NCBI RefSeq assembly: GCF_003111685.1
Contig: NZ_CP022193.1
Span: 62,001-126,000 of the forward strand
From: Alloyangia pacifica
GTDB taxonomy: Bacteria; Pseudomonadota; Alphaproteobacteria; Rhodobacterales; Rhodobacteraceae
DNA: 64,000 bases
Reading direction: 5' to 3'
A model generated the notes under the pieces. It was not told the origin of the DNA, did not search any database, and saw only the letters and a list, made by a program, of their open reading frames with translations. Made by a program: the position numbers and the translations under genes. Position 1 is the stretch's first letter. The number at the start of each line of letters is the position of its first letter. Below are positions 37,547 to 46,595 of the stretch, piece by piece.

Positions 37547-38539
37547 TCATCGCTGCATGTGGCGGATGCGGTCGAATGCCACGGCGATCACGATAAACGT
37601 CCCTATGAACATGCCTTGCCAAAACGTCGAAACTCCCAGCAGGATCAGCGAGTTCCGGATGACCTCGATCAGCAGGGCACCGACAACCGCGCCAAGCGCC
37701 GTTCCCTCTCCGCCGTTGAGGTTGGCGCCGCCGATCACCGCCGCTGCGATCACCGTCAACTCCATCGCATTGCCAAGGTTCGTCGTCACGCTGCCCAGCC
37801 ATCCGGCCATCAGAATACCCGTCAACCCGGCGGTGAATGCCGAGAACATGTAGACCGAGACCTTGAGCCGCGACACCGGAATGCCGGTAAGCGTTGCCGC
37901 CTGCTCGTTCGAGCCGATGGCGAACAAATGCTGCCCCCAGCGGGTCCAGCGGAACACGAAGGTCATCACCAGCGTCAGAGCGATCAGCGCAAAAAGCGGA
38001 TGAGGCAGCCCGAACGTCGCCCCGCCGCCGATCCAGAGCAAGAGGTCGTGGTCGGGTCCGAACTCCCAGATCATCTTGTTGTCGGACAGGACCATCGCGG
38101 CCGAGCGCGCGGCCGAGAGCATGCCGAGCGTGACCACGAAGGGGGGCATCCCGGCGTAGGCGATCAACACCCCGTTGATGAATCCGACCAGCAGCGCCAC
38201 GCCAAGGGCGGCGAGCGCCGAAAGCCAAAAGGTATGGCCCGCCGCCATCAGGACGCTGATGACCATCGCCGTAAGGACGACCGTCGAGCCTACCGAGAGG
38301 TCGATCCCGCCCGAGGCGATCACCGCAGTCATGCCGATGGCGATGATCGCGACGAAGGCGAAGTTGCGCGAGACGTTGAACAGGTTGCGCGAGGTGGCAA
38401 AGGAATCTGTAGCCAAACTGAGCGCGACGCAGGCGATCACCGCTGCTAGAAAGACCCAGAACACCTGCATGTTGGCAACACGGGCCACGGCACTTCGATG
38501 CTGGGCCAGATCGATGACATCTTCGATTGATGAGGACAT
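37547..38539 (-). CDS. Ribose-type ABC transporter permease
   Basis: A 330-residue RbsC-type permease of the CUT2 class with about ten hydrophobic segments. Conserved parts include AVIASGGIDLSVGSTVVLTA and GGANLNGGEGTALGAVVGAL. It follows the ATPase by 12 bases and precedes the LacI regulator by 60 bases. The substrate is unknown; ribose, xylose or another pentose are options. Confidence 0.93.
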   Translation of the reverse strand: MSSSIEDVIDLAQHRSAVARVANMQVFWVFLAAVIACVALSLATDSFATSRNLFNVSRNFAFVAIIAIGMTAVIASGGIDLSVGSTVVLTAMVISVLMAAGHTFWLSALAALGVALLVGFINGVLIAYAGMPPFVVTLGMLSAARSAAMVLSDNKMIWEFGPDHDLLLWIGGGATFGLPHPLFALIALTLVMTFVFRWTRWGQHLFAIGSNEQAATLTGIPVSRLKVSVYMFSAFTAGLTGILMAGWLGSVTTNLGNAMELTVIAAAVIGGANLNGGEGTALGAVVGALLIEVIRNSLILLGVSTFWQGMFIGTFIVIAVAFDRIRHMQR

Positions 38540-38551
38540 GGGCTTCCTTTC

Positions 38552-39292
38552 TCAGGCCTTGTCGATCGCGCCGGTGATGAGGCCGGTGACCTCTTCTGGC
38601 GAGCTCGAGCCGACCGGTTTGCTCGCGACCAGAGCGCCACGGCGCAGGACGGCGATGTTGTCGGCGACCGCGAAGACATCGGGCATGCGGTGGCTGATCA
38701 GGAGAACGCTGATCCCCTCGTCCCGCAGGTGCCGGATCAGGTCGAGCACCTCGGCCACCTGCCGCACGGAGATTGCCGCAGTGGGCTCGTCGAGCAAGAC
38801 CAGCTTGGCCTTCGACAGCAGCGTGCGGGCGATGGCCACCGCCTGCCGCTGCCCTCCTGACATCCGGCGCACCACGTCGCGCGGCCGGGTCTCCGACTTC
38901 AGCTGCTGGAAGAGTTCGCCGGCCCGGGCATGCATCCGCGGGTAGTCAATCACGCGGATTGGGCCGAGCCTCCGTGTCGGCTCGCGCCCCAGAAAGACGT
39001 TCGACGCGGCGGTCATGTGATCGCAGAGCGCAAGATCCTGGTAGACCACCTCGACCCCGGCGCGCTGCGCTTCGACCGGCTGGTGGAAGGCGACCGCCTG
39101 GCCGTCGACTCGCATCTCTCCCGAGGATGGGCGGAAATTTCCGGCGATGATCTTAACCAGCGTCGATTTCCCTGCACCGTTGTCGCCCATGAGCCCCAGG
39201 ACCTCGCCAGGGCCTATCTCGAGCGAGACATTTTCGAGCGCCCTGATGGCCCCGAAATGCTTCGATATTCCATTCAATTGCAGACGTGACAC
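38552..39292 (-). CDS. Ribose-type ABC transporter ATPase, single domain
   Basis: A 246-residue ABC ATPase with one nucleotide-binding domain, unlike the double-domain RbsA. Walker A is GDNGAGKST (about 35-43), the signature MSGGQRQAVAIART, and Walker B LVLLDEPTAAIS. The GTG start at 39292 is preceded by GGGAGGAG eight bases away and gives the family's normal N-terminus (SRLQLNGISKHFGAI); a longer frame upstream shows no homology. It opens the leftward operon, divergent from the epimerase remnant and the binding-protein gene. Confidence 0.92.
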   Translation of the reverse strand: MSRLQLNGISKHFGAIRALENVSLEIGPGEVLGLMGDNGAGKSTLVKIIAGNFRPSSGEMRVDGQAVAFHQPVEAQRAGVEVVYQDLALCDHMTAASNVFLGREPTRRLGPIRVIDYPRMHARAGELFQQLKSETRPRDVVRRMSGGQRQAVAIARTLLSKAKLVLLDEPTAAISVRQVAEVLDLIRHLRDEGISVLLISHRMPDVFAVADNIAVLRRGALVASKPVGSSSPEEVTGLITGAIDKA

Positions 39293-39452
39293 CCTTCGGT
39301 CTCCTCCCTGGCTCCTATGGAATCTGTCACCTTCCGGCGTCCGCAGCCCGCGCCGAAGCACTCGGCGGATCCAGGCTGCGATTGCGATAATCATACTTGA
39401 CCAATTATTAGCTGCAAATATTATTACTTTTATTATTCGCGTGGAGGAGGAG

Positions 39453-39815
39453 ATGCGGGTTCCTTTGATGCTTGGTCGGTACGGCGGGCCGCTGCGCAGG
39501 GATTTCTTGCGTGTCGACGATCTGGTCTCCGCAAGACTCGCCGCGCTCGACACCCCGTCCGCAACACGCAGGCTCTTCAATATCTCGATGAACCAGCCCA
39601 TGGACTATGGCCGCGTCGCCGCATTGCTGACGCAGACCGGCGGACTGGAACGTGTCGACATCGCCATCTCATTTCGCAGCAACTGGATCAGCAACGCACG
39701 GGCATGGGCGGAACTGGTCTGGCACCCCCTTACTGATCTTGAGGTCCTGATCGAGCGAGCATGGAGCTTCGAGCGAAGCTCCGACGACCCTCGTCACACC
39801 TGGTACCCGGGCTGA
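39453..39815 (+). pseudogene. C-terminal remnant of an NAD-dependent epimerase/dehydratase
   Basis: A 120-residue open frame encodes only the C-terminal part of a short-chain nucleotide-sugar/aldose epimerase family protein: RRDFLRVDDLVSARLAALDT, FNISMNQPMDYGRVAALL, then LERVDIAISFRSNWIS. The Rossmann fold with the NAD-binding GxxGxxG and the Tyr-x3-Lys site, about two thirds of a normal protein, are missing. A strong GGAGGAGG lies next to the ATG, so it may still be translated. The flank upstream is AT-rich. It sits between the two divergent halves of the ribose-type transporter, where a sugar dehydrogenase probably once stood. Confidence 0.65.
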
Positions 39816-39863
39816 ACCCGGGACCTGGCGAGAGGAAACGCGCAACCCCAGGGAGGACTGAAA

Positions 39864-40856
39864 TTGAAACGTGACATCGCAATTCTGGCGACGACAGCCC
39901 TTGTGGCACTCTCCACCAGCGCCGTCATGGCGCAGGACAGCAAGACACTGGCCATCGTGGTGAAGGGGCTCGACAACCCCTTCTTCGAGCAGATCAACCT
40001 CGGCTGCCAGCAGTGGATGAAGGAGCACGCGGACAGCGAGTACGAGTGCCTCTACACCGGTCCGGCCTCTTCGACCGACGAGGCCGGCGAGGTACAGATC
40101 GTCGATGACCTTCTGACCAGCGGGGTCGCGGCCATCGCCATCTCGCCCTCCAATGCACCTGCCATGGCCAACAGGGTCCGCGCGATCGCTCCGGAGGTGC
40201 CAGTGATGACCATCGACGCCGATTTCATTGCCGAAGACCGAGATCTGCGTGCAACCTACCTCGGAACCGACAACTACCTGATGGGCGTCAAGATGGCGGA
40301 AGAGGCGGCCAAGCTGAAGACCGAAGGCGGCACCGTCTGCTTGCAGCTCGGCAACGTCGCGGCGGACAACATCAACGCCCGGGCGCAGGGATTCCGTGAC
40401 ACCGCCGCGGGTGAGAAAGGCGTAGACCGGCTCACCGGCCAGAATGGCTGGACCGAAATCGAGGGATGCCCGGTCTTCACAAATGATCAGGCCGACCTCG
40501 CGAACCAGCAGATGTCGGACGTCTTCACCGCGAACCCGGATCTCGACGCCTTCATCCTCATCGGCGGATGGGCGCAATTCGCGCCGCAGGCATACGCGCA
40601 GGTGACAGACCAGGTGATGGACAAGCTGCAGAGCAAGGAGTTGGTCATCATCGCCGGCGACACCCTGCCGCCGCAGACCAAGGCCTTCCGCGATGGGCGC
40701 AGCCACGCCCAGGTCGGACAACGTCCCTTCGAAATGGGGCTACGGGCGCCGGACGTCATGATCCAGCTGATCAATGGCGAAACGGTGGACGATCCGCTCT
40801 TCACGGGCCTCGACGTCTGCAACGCGGACGATCCCGGCTTCTGCGCCGACAATTGA
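39864..40856 (+). CDS. Ribose-type ABC transporter substrate-binding protein
   Basis: A 330-residue CUT2 binding protein. The signal peptide ends VMAQ at about residue 23, and the mature part begins KTLAIVVKGLDNPFFEQINL, a classic type I sugar-binding opening. Later AISPSNAPAMANRVRAIAPE and GTDNYLMGVKMAEEA occur. The TTG start follows GGGAGG by seven bases. The gene is divergent from its ATPase and permease genes, an uncommon layout. A hairpin follows the stop. Confidence 0.92.
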   Translation: MKRDIAILATTALVALSTSAVMAQDSKTLAIVVKGLDNPFFEQINLGCQQWMKEHADSEYECLYTGPASSTDEAGEVQIVDDLLTSGVAAIAISPSNAPAMANRVRAIAPEVPVMTIDADFIAEDRDLRATYLGTDNYLMGVKMAEEAAKLKTEGGTVCLQLGNVAADNINARAQGFRDTAAGEKGVDRLTGQNGWTEIEGCPVFTNDQADLANQQMSDVFTANPDLDAFILIGGWAQFAPQAYAQVTDQVMDKLQSKELVIIAGDTLPPQTKAFRDGRSHAQVGQRPFEMGLRAPDVMIQLINGETVDDPLFTGLDVCNADDPGFCADN

Positions 40857-40883
40857 TCGGCGCAGCCTTGCCGCACCAGACCG

Positions 40884-40914
40884 GACTGGTCGCCACCCGT
40901 CGTGGCGGCCGGTC
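40884..40914 (+). terminator. Hairpin after the ribose-type binding-protein gene
   Basis: A 13-bp stem with two GT pairs (GACTGGTCGCCAC with GTGGCGGCCGGTC) and a 5-base loop begins 27 bases after the stop. No T-run follows, so it may be a transcript-end structure that needs Rho or processing. Confidence 0.4.
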
Positions 40915-41050
40915 GTCAAGAGAGCATCTCCGCGCATCTGGCGGCATACGGGACGGAAGACAATGTTCTGACCCCGAACCCTTCTTGCTGCGGCGGTCGC
41001 CGTGAGCGCGGGCGCAGCGGACGCGCAGGACTAGCGAGACCTCGGAATGC

Positions 41051-41350
41051 TCAAAGCCGCATCTCCAGGAGAACCGAAGCCAGGCACTTGCCGTGGGCAT
41101 CGAGCGCGAGCGAGCGGGTGACGCCACCGGTGAGCGCACCGCGGATCACGAAGTTCAATGCGCACAGTTGAGGCAACGCGTAGCGTGTCACGTCCGACGC
41201 CATCACGCCGCCGAGGTGCCGCGCCACCCGCTCGGGCGTCACCTCGCGATCGATCAGCGGCCAGTCTTCGACCCTGTAGGCAATCACCGAGATGTTCGAA
41301 GTGTCGCCCTTGTCGCCCGTACGGGCATGCGCAATCTCGTGCAGTTTCAT
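41051..41350 (-). CDS. Small AtuA-associated protein
   Basis: A 99-residue protein that accompanies AtuA-like proteins in many proteobacteria and resembles the C-terminal domain of longer AtuA homologues. It contains HARTGDKGDTSNISVIAYR, PERVARHLGGVMASDVTRY and LCALNFVIRGALTGGVTRSL. The start ATG 41350 has GGAGGA upstream. It follows the large AtuA-family gene by 34 bases on the same strand. Its biochemical role is not known. Confidence 0.8.
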   Translation of the reverse strand: MKLHEIAHARTGDKGDTSNISVIAYRVEDWPLIDREVTPERVARHLGGVMASDVTRYALPQLCALNFVIRGALTGGVTRSLALDAHGKCLASVLLEMRL

Positions 41351-41384
41351 GGCGTCCTCCTTCGGATACCGGGATCCGAGGCGC

Positions 41385-42722
41385 TCAGGCCTCGATCCTC
41401 TCGGTGAGTTCGACGCGCACCGAGACCGATGCGGCGGGAATGAGCGTCGAGGCGACGGCAATGATCTCGCGGCTGGAACGGCTGACACCTCCGCCACCGG
41501 CCGGGCCGCAGAGATAAAGGCTCTCGACCTCCTCGCCGATCCGTTCCGCGGCCTCCTCGTCGGCGCAGCGTGCAGCGATCCGGAGCCGGACCTCGGAAGG
41601 ATCCGCTGCGCCGCGCGCCGCCGCGGGCGCAACCGCGTCCAGTCCAATGAGCTCTGACCTCTCCTCGAGGATGCGCCCTCCCAAATCCGCCAGGCGCCGA
41701 TGCACCACCTCGGCTGCCAGCCGTCCGCGCGCCACGCAATTGGCCCCCGCATAGGAGATCTGCCCCTCGCCGCGCCAACCGTCGCGGTAGCCCACCGAAA
41801 CCTTGAGCTGCCCGCTCGCAGGATGCCCCGAGCCACCGGTGACCAGCACTCGGTCGGGGCCGACTTCTTCGAGCTCAACCTGCGAAAAATCCGCGACCAC
41901 ATCCGGCTGGATGTAGCGTGCCGGATCATGGATCTCGTAGAGCAGCTGCTCGGTGCAGGTGGCACGGGTGACCAGGCCGCCGGTGCCCGGCAGCTTGGTG
42001 ATCACCGCGGTACCATCCTCCGATACCTCTGCCAGCGGGAAGCCCACCTCCGCGAGATCGGGCACCTCTTTCACCCCGGGATCGGCAAAATAGCCGCCGG
42101 TGATCTGCGCCGAGCATTCCAACAGGTGGCCGATCAGCGTGCCACGTCCGAGCCGCGCCCAGTCGTCCATCGCCCATCCGAAGCGGTGTACCAGCGGGGC
42201 GAGGAAGAGCGCCGGGTCCGAGGCGCGCCCGCAGATCACGATGTCGGCTCCGGCGTCGAGCGCCTCGACGATGCCTGCGACGCCGATATAGGCGTTGGCT
42301 GAGATCAGCCGATCTTCGAGGGCCCGCGCCGGCGCGCCGGTTTCGGTCAGCAGGCTGTCGCCGACGAGGCCCAGCACATCGTCCCCGGTGACGGCTGCCA
42401 CGGTCAAGGGCAGGCCAAGCTCGCGCACCACGGCGCGGGTGCGCTCTGCAGCGGCGCGGGGGTTGGCCGCACCCATATTGGTGACGATCCGCGTGCCATT
42501 GCGGGCACAGGCGGGCAGCACGGCGCGCATGCGGCGCTCGAGCAGCGGGTCGTACCCGGCCGCGGGATCGGCAAGCCGCGCCTGCTGGGCGAGCGCAATG
42601 GTGCGCTCCGCAAGGCATTCGAAGATCAGGAAATCCAGCTCTCCACGCTCGGCCAGATCGACGGCCGGGGCGATGCGGTCTCCCTGGAAGCCCGCGCCGG
42701 TACCGATGCGCACCACGCTCAT
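41385..42722 (-). CDS. AtuA-family protein (acyclic terpene utilization family)
   Basis: A 445-residue AtuA/DUF1446 protein. It begins VVRIGTGAGFQGDRIAPAVD and has ADIVICGRASDPALFLAPLV and GHLLECSAQITGGYF, all typical. AtuA was named in citronellol and geraniol breakdown in Pseudomonas, but most members sit next to transporters and have no proven reaction. Here it overlaps the TRAP permease gene by 4 bases (ATGA), so it probably acts on the transported acid. No biotin-dependent carboxylase is encoded in the window, which argues against terpene catabolism. Confidence 0.85.
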   Translation of the reverse strand: MSVVRIGTGAGFQGDRIAPAVDLAERGELDFLIFECLAERTIALAQQARLADPAAGYDPLLERRMRAVLPACARNGTRIVTNMGAANPRAAAERTRAVVRELGLPLTVAAVTGDDVLGLVGDSLLTETGAPARALEDRLISANAYIGVAGIVEALDAGADIVICGRASDPALFLAPLVHRFGWAMDDWARLGRGTLIGHLLECSAQITGGYFADPGVKEVPDLAEVGFPLAEVSEDGTAVITKLPGTGGLVTRATCTEQLLYEIHDPARYIQPDVVADFSQVELEEVGPDRVLVTGGSGHPASGQLKVSVGYRDGWRGEGQISYAGANCVARGRLAAEVVHRRLADLGGRILEERSELIGLDAVAPAAARGAADPSEVRLRIAARCADEEAAERIGEEVESLYLCGPAGGGGVSRSSREIIAVASTLIPAASVSVRVELTERIEA

Positions 42723-44578
42723 GCTACGGCCCTCCCCTGTGCGCGGCCCACCGCGCGGGCGCCGAAGAAGATCGCCAGGGCAACGAATGGCGTGGCCAGC
42801 ATCGGCCAGATCGCCAGCGCGATGATGACCAGCAGCAATAGAATGTCGAGACCGCGCTTTCCGGTGAGGGGCGCGCCGCTCAGCAGCGCCGGAACCGCCA
42901 GCACCAGCGCCATGCCCGCAGCCACAGCTTCGATGATTCCGACGATGCCGCCCGACATGGTCATGCCGGGATAGAGCAGAAGCAGGAAGGGCACGAGGTA
43001 GGTCACCGCGCCAAGCCGCACCGCCTCGCCCGCGGCGGGCAGCCAGTTGGTGTTCGCGATCCCCGAGCCCACGAAGACCGCGACGCAGACGGGCGGGGTG
43101 ATCACCGAGATCGTGGCGAAGTAGAACACGAAGAGATGCGCCGCGAGCGGATCGACCCCCACGGCGGTCATCGCCGGGGCGAGCACCGCGGCCACCAGCA
43201 CATAGGCGGCGGTGGTCGGCAGGCCCATGCCCATGATCAGGCAGACCAGCCCGACGATGATCGCCACCAGCACGACCGAGTCGCCGGCCATGGTGACGAT
43301 CAGCGAAGACAGCGTCACGCCGATGCCGGTCATGTTGATCATCGAGACCAGCACCTGCGCCCCGGCGAGCAGAACGCCGATGATCACCATGCCCTTGCCC
43401 GCGTCCTCGAGCCCGTCGATCACCCGCCCGGCCATTTCGCGCGGGTTCAGCCGTCCGGCCTGGGTGGCGACGAAGGCGATCAGCAGGCCGACGACCCCGT
43501 AGAAGGCGGCGGTGGCGATCGACCGGCCGAGCCATATGCCGATGCCAAGACCGCCAAGCGCGGCGAGGATCGGCAACACCCGGCGCGGCGCGGTGATGGT
43601 TTTCCAGTCGGGCATCTCGTCCTCGGGCACAACGGCAAGCCCGCGCTGCTGCGCGACGAAATGCACGGTGACGAAGACCGAGACGTAAAAGAGCACGGCC
43701 GGAAGGATCGCGCCGACGATGATGGTGGTGTAGGGCACGCCGAGGATCTCGGCCATGACGAAGGCGGCGGCACCCATGATCGGCGGCGCGATCTGCCCAC
43801 CGGTCGAGGCCACGGCTTCGACCGCCGCTGCGAAGGGGCGCGGGTAGCCGAGGCGGATCATCATCGGGATTGTGAAATTGCCGGTGGTGGCGACATTGGC
43901 CACGGCAGAGCCCGAGATCATTCCGAAGAGCCCCGAGGCGATGGTGGCGATCTTCGCCGCGCCGCCCGGTTGGCGACCGCCGAGACGCATCGCCAGGTCC
44001 ATGAAGGCCTGCCCGCCGCCCGAATGCAGCAGCAGCGCCCCGAAAAGCACGAAGGCCGCGATCACCGTTGCAGCGACGCCGGTCAGCATCCCCCAGATGC
44101 CGAGATCGCCGAGAAAGATGGTCTCGGTCACGAAGGCCGCGTCGAAGCCGCGGTGGCTCAGCGCGCCGGGCAGCAGGTTGCCGAACAGCGCGTAGCCGAT
44201 GCCGATCAGCACCAACACGGGGAAGATCAGCCCGACTGTACGCCGCCCGAGCTCGAGCACCGACAGCACCAGACCGACGGTCAGCGCCATGTCGAGCGTC
44301 GTCGCCCAGGGCAGCGAGGTCATGATTTCATCGTAGTTCCAGACCACGTAGCCGCAGGCCCCCACCGTCACCGCGCAGAGCACGAGGTCGATGGCGAGCC
44401 CGAGCGGGCGCCAGGATTTCCCGGCGCCCAGCGGGTAGAGCGCGAAGCCGAGGGAGGCCACGAGGGCGAGGAAGATCGCCCGCTGGATCAGCCCTTCGAA
44501 TGGGCCGGTGGCGGCGGTGTAGAAGACGAAGGCCCCGACGAGGATCGCCAGCCCCTTCTGGACGCGCTCCAGTGTCAT
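42719..44578 (-). CDS. TRAP transporter fused permease (TAXI type)
   Basis: A 619-residue fused small-plus-large TRAP permease with many membrane spans. It contains GLFGMISGSAVANVATTGNF and GGQIAPPIMGAAAFVMAEIL, hallmarks of the TRAP-T large domain, and MGMGLPTTAAYVLVAAVLAP in the C-terminal half. It pairs with the TAXI binding protein, whose gene ends one base upstream. Secondary transport driven by sodium is usual for the class. Confidence 0.94.
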   Translation of the reverse strand: MTLERVQKGLAILVGAFVFYTAATGPFEGLIQRAIFLALVASLGFALYPLGAGKSWRPLGLAIDLVLCAVTVGACGYVVWNYDEIMTSLPWATTLDMALTVGLVLSVLELGRRTVGLIFPVLVLIGIGYALFGNLLPGALSHRGFDAAFVTETIFLGDLGIWGMLTGVAATVIAAFVLFGALLLHSGGGQAFMDLAMRLGGRQPGGAAKIATIASGLFGMISGSAVANVATTGNFTIPMMIRLGYPRPFAAAVEAVASTGGQIAPPIMGAAAFVMAEILGVPYTTIIVGAILPAVLFYVSVFVTVHFVAQQRGLAVVPEDEMPDWKTITAPRRVLPILAALGGLGIGIWLGRSIATAAFYGVVGLLIAFVATQAGRLNPREMAGRVIDGLEDAGKGMVIIGVLLAGAQVLVSMINMTGIGVTLSSLIVTMAGDSVVLVAIIVGLVCLIMGMGLPTTAAYVLVAAVLAPAMTAVGVDPLAAHLFVFYFATISVITPPVCVAVFVGSGIANTNWLPAAGEAVRLGAVTYLVPFLLLLYPGMTMSGGIVGIIEAVAAGMALVLAVPALLSGAPLTGKRGLDILLLLVIIALAIWPMLATPFVALAIFFGARAVGRAQGRAVA

Positions 44579-44579
44579 G

Positions 44580-45542
44580 TCAGCTCCCCGGCTGCAGCTT
44601 GGCGGGAATCTCGAGCCCCTGCTCCTCGAACCAGCGCGCCGCGCCCGGATGCAGCGGGACGGTGCCGTAGTCGAGCGTCATCTGCGCAAGATCCGCGCCC
44701 TTCAGACTGGCCATGGCATTGGCCTGCGCGCTGTCATCGGCCATGATCGCCGAGACGATCTTGTAGGCGGTCTCGTCGTCCATCGACGCGGTTGCCGCGA
44801 CGCCGACGCCGAAGCTCCAGGTGGTATAGGCGGGGATGCCGTCGGCGGCGCCTTCGGGGATGTCGATCACCGAGATGTCGGGCATTTTCTCGCGCAGGGT
44901 GTCTGCCTGGGCGTCCGAGAGGCCGACCACGGTGATGTCGGTCGAGGTGGCGATGTCCATGGTCGAGCCGTCGAGCTTCAGGCCCGACCCCGATTTCACG
45001 TAACCCGCCACCCGGTTGTCCTTGATCGCGCCGACGATGTCGGTGGTCGAGCCGCGCACGTAGTCGGCATCGAGACCGAGCGTGGCAAAGACCGCCTCGG
45101 TTGTCGACTCGGTGCTAGACCCCTTGATGCCCGGGTTGAAGCGCACGCCCGAGAGGCCCTCCAGGCTGTCGACGCCCGCGTCTTTGCGCAGGATCACATT
45201 CTGCGGTGCGTTGGTGTAGACCCACAGAAGTCGCAGGTCCTGCGCATTGCCCTCGAAGTCATTGGTCCCCGACACCGCGTGCTGTGCGGTGTTGGTGGTC
45301 ACGAGGCCTAGGTCGACCTGCCCGCGCGCCATGCGGCGGATATTGTCCATGGTCGCGCCGGTCTCGACCACAGAGGCCTTCAGCCCCTCGGCCTTCTCGT
45401 TGATCAGCTGGCCGACGGCGACGAAATACCCGTAGTGGCTCGACGAGGCCGAGGTCGATCCGATGAGCAGATCCTTGTCCTGCGCCAGCGCCGGACCGGC
45501 AAGCAGGGTTGCGCCCATGAGGGCGTAGAGCGTTGTTTTCAT
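44580..45542 (-). CDS. TRAP transporter solute-binding protein, TAXI family
   Basis: A 320-residue TAXI-type binding protein. The signal peptide (about 20 residues, ending GPALAQ) precedes KDLLIGSTSASSSHYGYFVA. Typical later parts are ARGQVDLGLVTTNTAQHAVS and RFNPGIKGSSTESTTEAVFA. The start has a clear GGGAGG. It begins the operon TAXI-TRAP-AtuA-small protein and diverges from a LysR gene 95 bases away. The ligand is unknown. Confidence 0.92.
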   Translation of the reverse strand: MKTTLYALMGATLLAGPALAQDKDLLIGSTSASSSHYGYFVAVGQLINEKAEGLKASVVETGATMDNIRRMARGQVDLGLVTTNTAQHAVSGTNDFEGNAQDLRLLWVYTNAPQNVILRKDAGVDSLEGLSGVRFNPGIKGSSTESTTEAVFATLGLDADYVRGSTTDIVGAIKDNRVAGYVKSGSGLKLDGSTMDIATSTDITVVGLSDAQADTLREKMPDISVIDIPEGAADGIPAYTTWSFGVGVAATASMDDETAYKIVSAIMADDSAQANAMASLKGADLAQMTLDYGTVPLHPGAARWFEEQGLEIPAKLQPGS

Positions 45543-45615
45543 GGTGTCCTCCCTTGGACCCCGGCTTCGGGATCGTGGAATGCACCATGACCGAAGTTGT
45601 TTGTTGCCTGAAGTG

Positions 45616-45634
45616 CGAATTTTGGCATAATTCG
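45616..45634. promoter_or_regulatory. Inverted repeat in the TAXI-LysR divergent promoter
   Basis: CGAAT-N9-ATTCG overlaps the region just before the LysR start and 74-92 bases upstream of the TAXI gene. It has the dyad layout of LysR-type sites (T-N11-A). Binding is inferred. Confidence 0.4.
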
Positions 45635-45637
45635 TGC

Positions 45638-46561
45638 ATGGAACGCAGCAATCCGTCTTTTGCCGATTTCAACGCGGTGCTCGTCCTGCTGCGCTGCGGC
45701 TCGTTTCGCGCGGCCGCCGAGGTGCTGGCGCTCTCGCCCTCGGCGCTGTCGCGGCAGATCACCGGGCTCGAGGCGCGGCTCGGCGCGCGGCTCTTCGACC
45801 GCGACACGCGCAACGTCGCGCCCACCGCCTCGGGACTGGCTTTCGGGCGCGTGGCCGAACGGATGATCAACACCGCCGAGGACGGCATGGCGGAATTCGA
45901 GGCGCATCTGTCGGCGCGAAATGGCCGACTGACCATCGCCGGACTGCCTTCGGTGACCGCGGGCCTGCTTCCGGGGTTGCTGCGCAGCTTCTCGGCCACC
46001 CATCCCGACATCGACCTGCGCATTGTCGACGCGCTTTCGGGCAGCGTGATCGAGGCGGTCGAGGCCGGGATCGCGGAGATCGGCTTCACCGCCGGTACGC
46101 TCTCGGCGCGCAGCCGGCTCACCTTTCAGCCGCTGATGGACGATCGTTTTGTGGCGATCAGCGCGCCGGAAGGACCCTTGCACATCGAACGGGACTACAC
46201 TTGGGAAGAACTCGTAGAAATGCCCTTCATCGCGATGGCACAGGGCACCAGCGTGCGCGAGTTGATTGACGGCGCCTGCCTGCGCATCGGCCATACGCTG
46301 GCGCCGCGTTTCGAGGTGGCGCATCTCGCCACGGCGGGCGCACTCGTGGCCGAGGGATTGGGGATCACCGCGCTGCCGACGCTCACGCTGCCGGTGTTGC
46401 GTACCGATGCGCTCGTGCAGCGAGAGATCATCGGCTTCGGAGCCCGGCGCCGCATCGGCCTCGTTCGCCGGTCAGGCCAGTCGCTGTCGCCCGCGGCACA
46501 GGCCTTTCTGGCCCACGTCCGCGAGTCGAGCCTGCCAAGGCGGGAGCTCTCGCGCCCCTAG
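45638..46561 (+). CDS. LysR-family regulator
   Basis: A 307-residue LysR protein. The helix-turn-helix is FNAVLVLLRCGSFRAAAEVL with ALSPSALSRQITGLEARLG, and the C-terminal ligand domain follows (FVAISAPEGPLHIERDYTWE, AHLATAGALVAEGLGITALP). The ATG at 45638 gives normal length; no strong ribosome site is seen. It is divergent from the TRAP-TAXI-AtuA operon and probably controls it. Its 3' end is 34 bases from a decayed racemase fragment on the other strand. Confidence 0.9.
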   Translation: MERSNPSFADFNAVLVLLRCGSFRAAAEVLALSPSALSRQITGLEARLGARLFDRDTRNVAPTASGLAFGRVAERMINTAEDGMAEFEAHLSARNGRLTIAGLPSVTAGLLPGLLRSFSATHPDIDLRIVDALSGSVIEAVEAGIAEIGFTAGTLSARSRLTFQPLMDDRFVAISAPEGPLHIERDYTWEELVEMPFIAMAQGTSVRELIDGACLRIGHTLAPRFEVAHLATAGALVAEGLGITALPTLTLPVLRTDALVQREIIGFGARRRIGLVRRSGQSLSPAAQAFLAHVRESSLPRRELSRP

Positions 46562-46595
46562 ATTGCCCGGCATGTTGCCATCTTCTGGACAGCCC

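Noticed and set aside
40963..41034. Short frame that resembles a signal peptide (LLAAAVAVSAGAADAQD) after the ribose-type binding-protein gene
   Set aside because: It contains an in-frame TGA after two codons and ends after 23, with nothing recognisable downstream. It may be a relic, but chance cannot be excluded.
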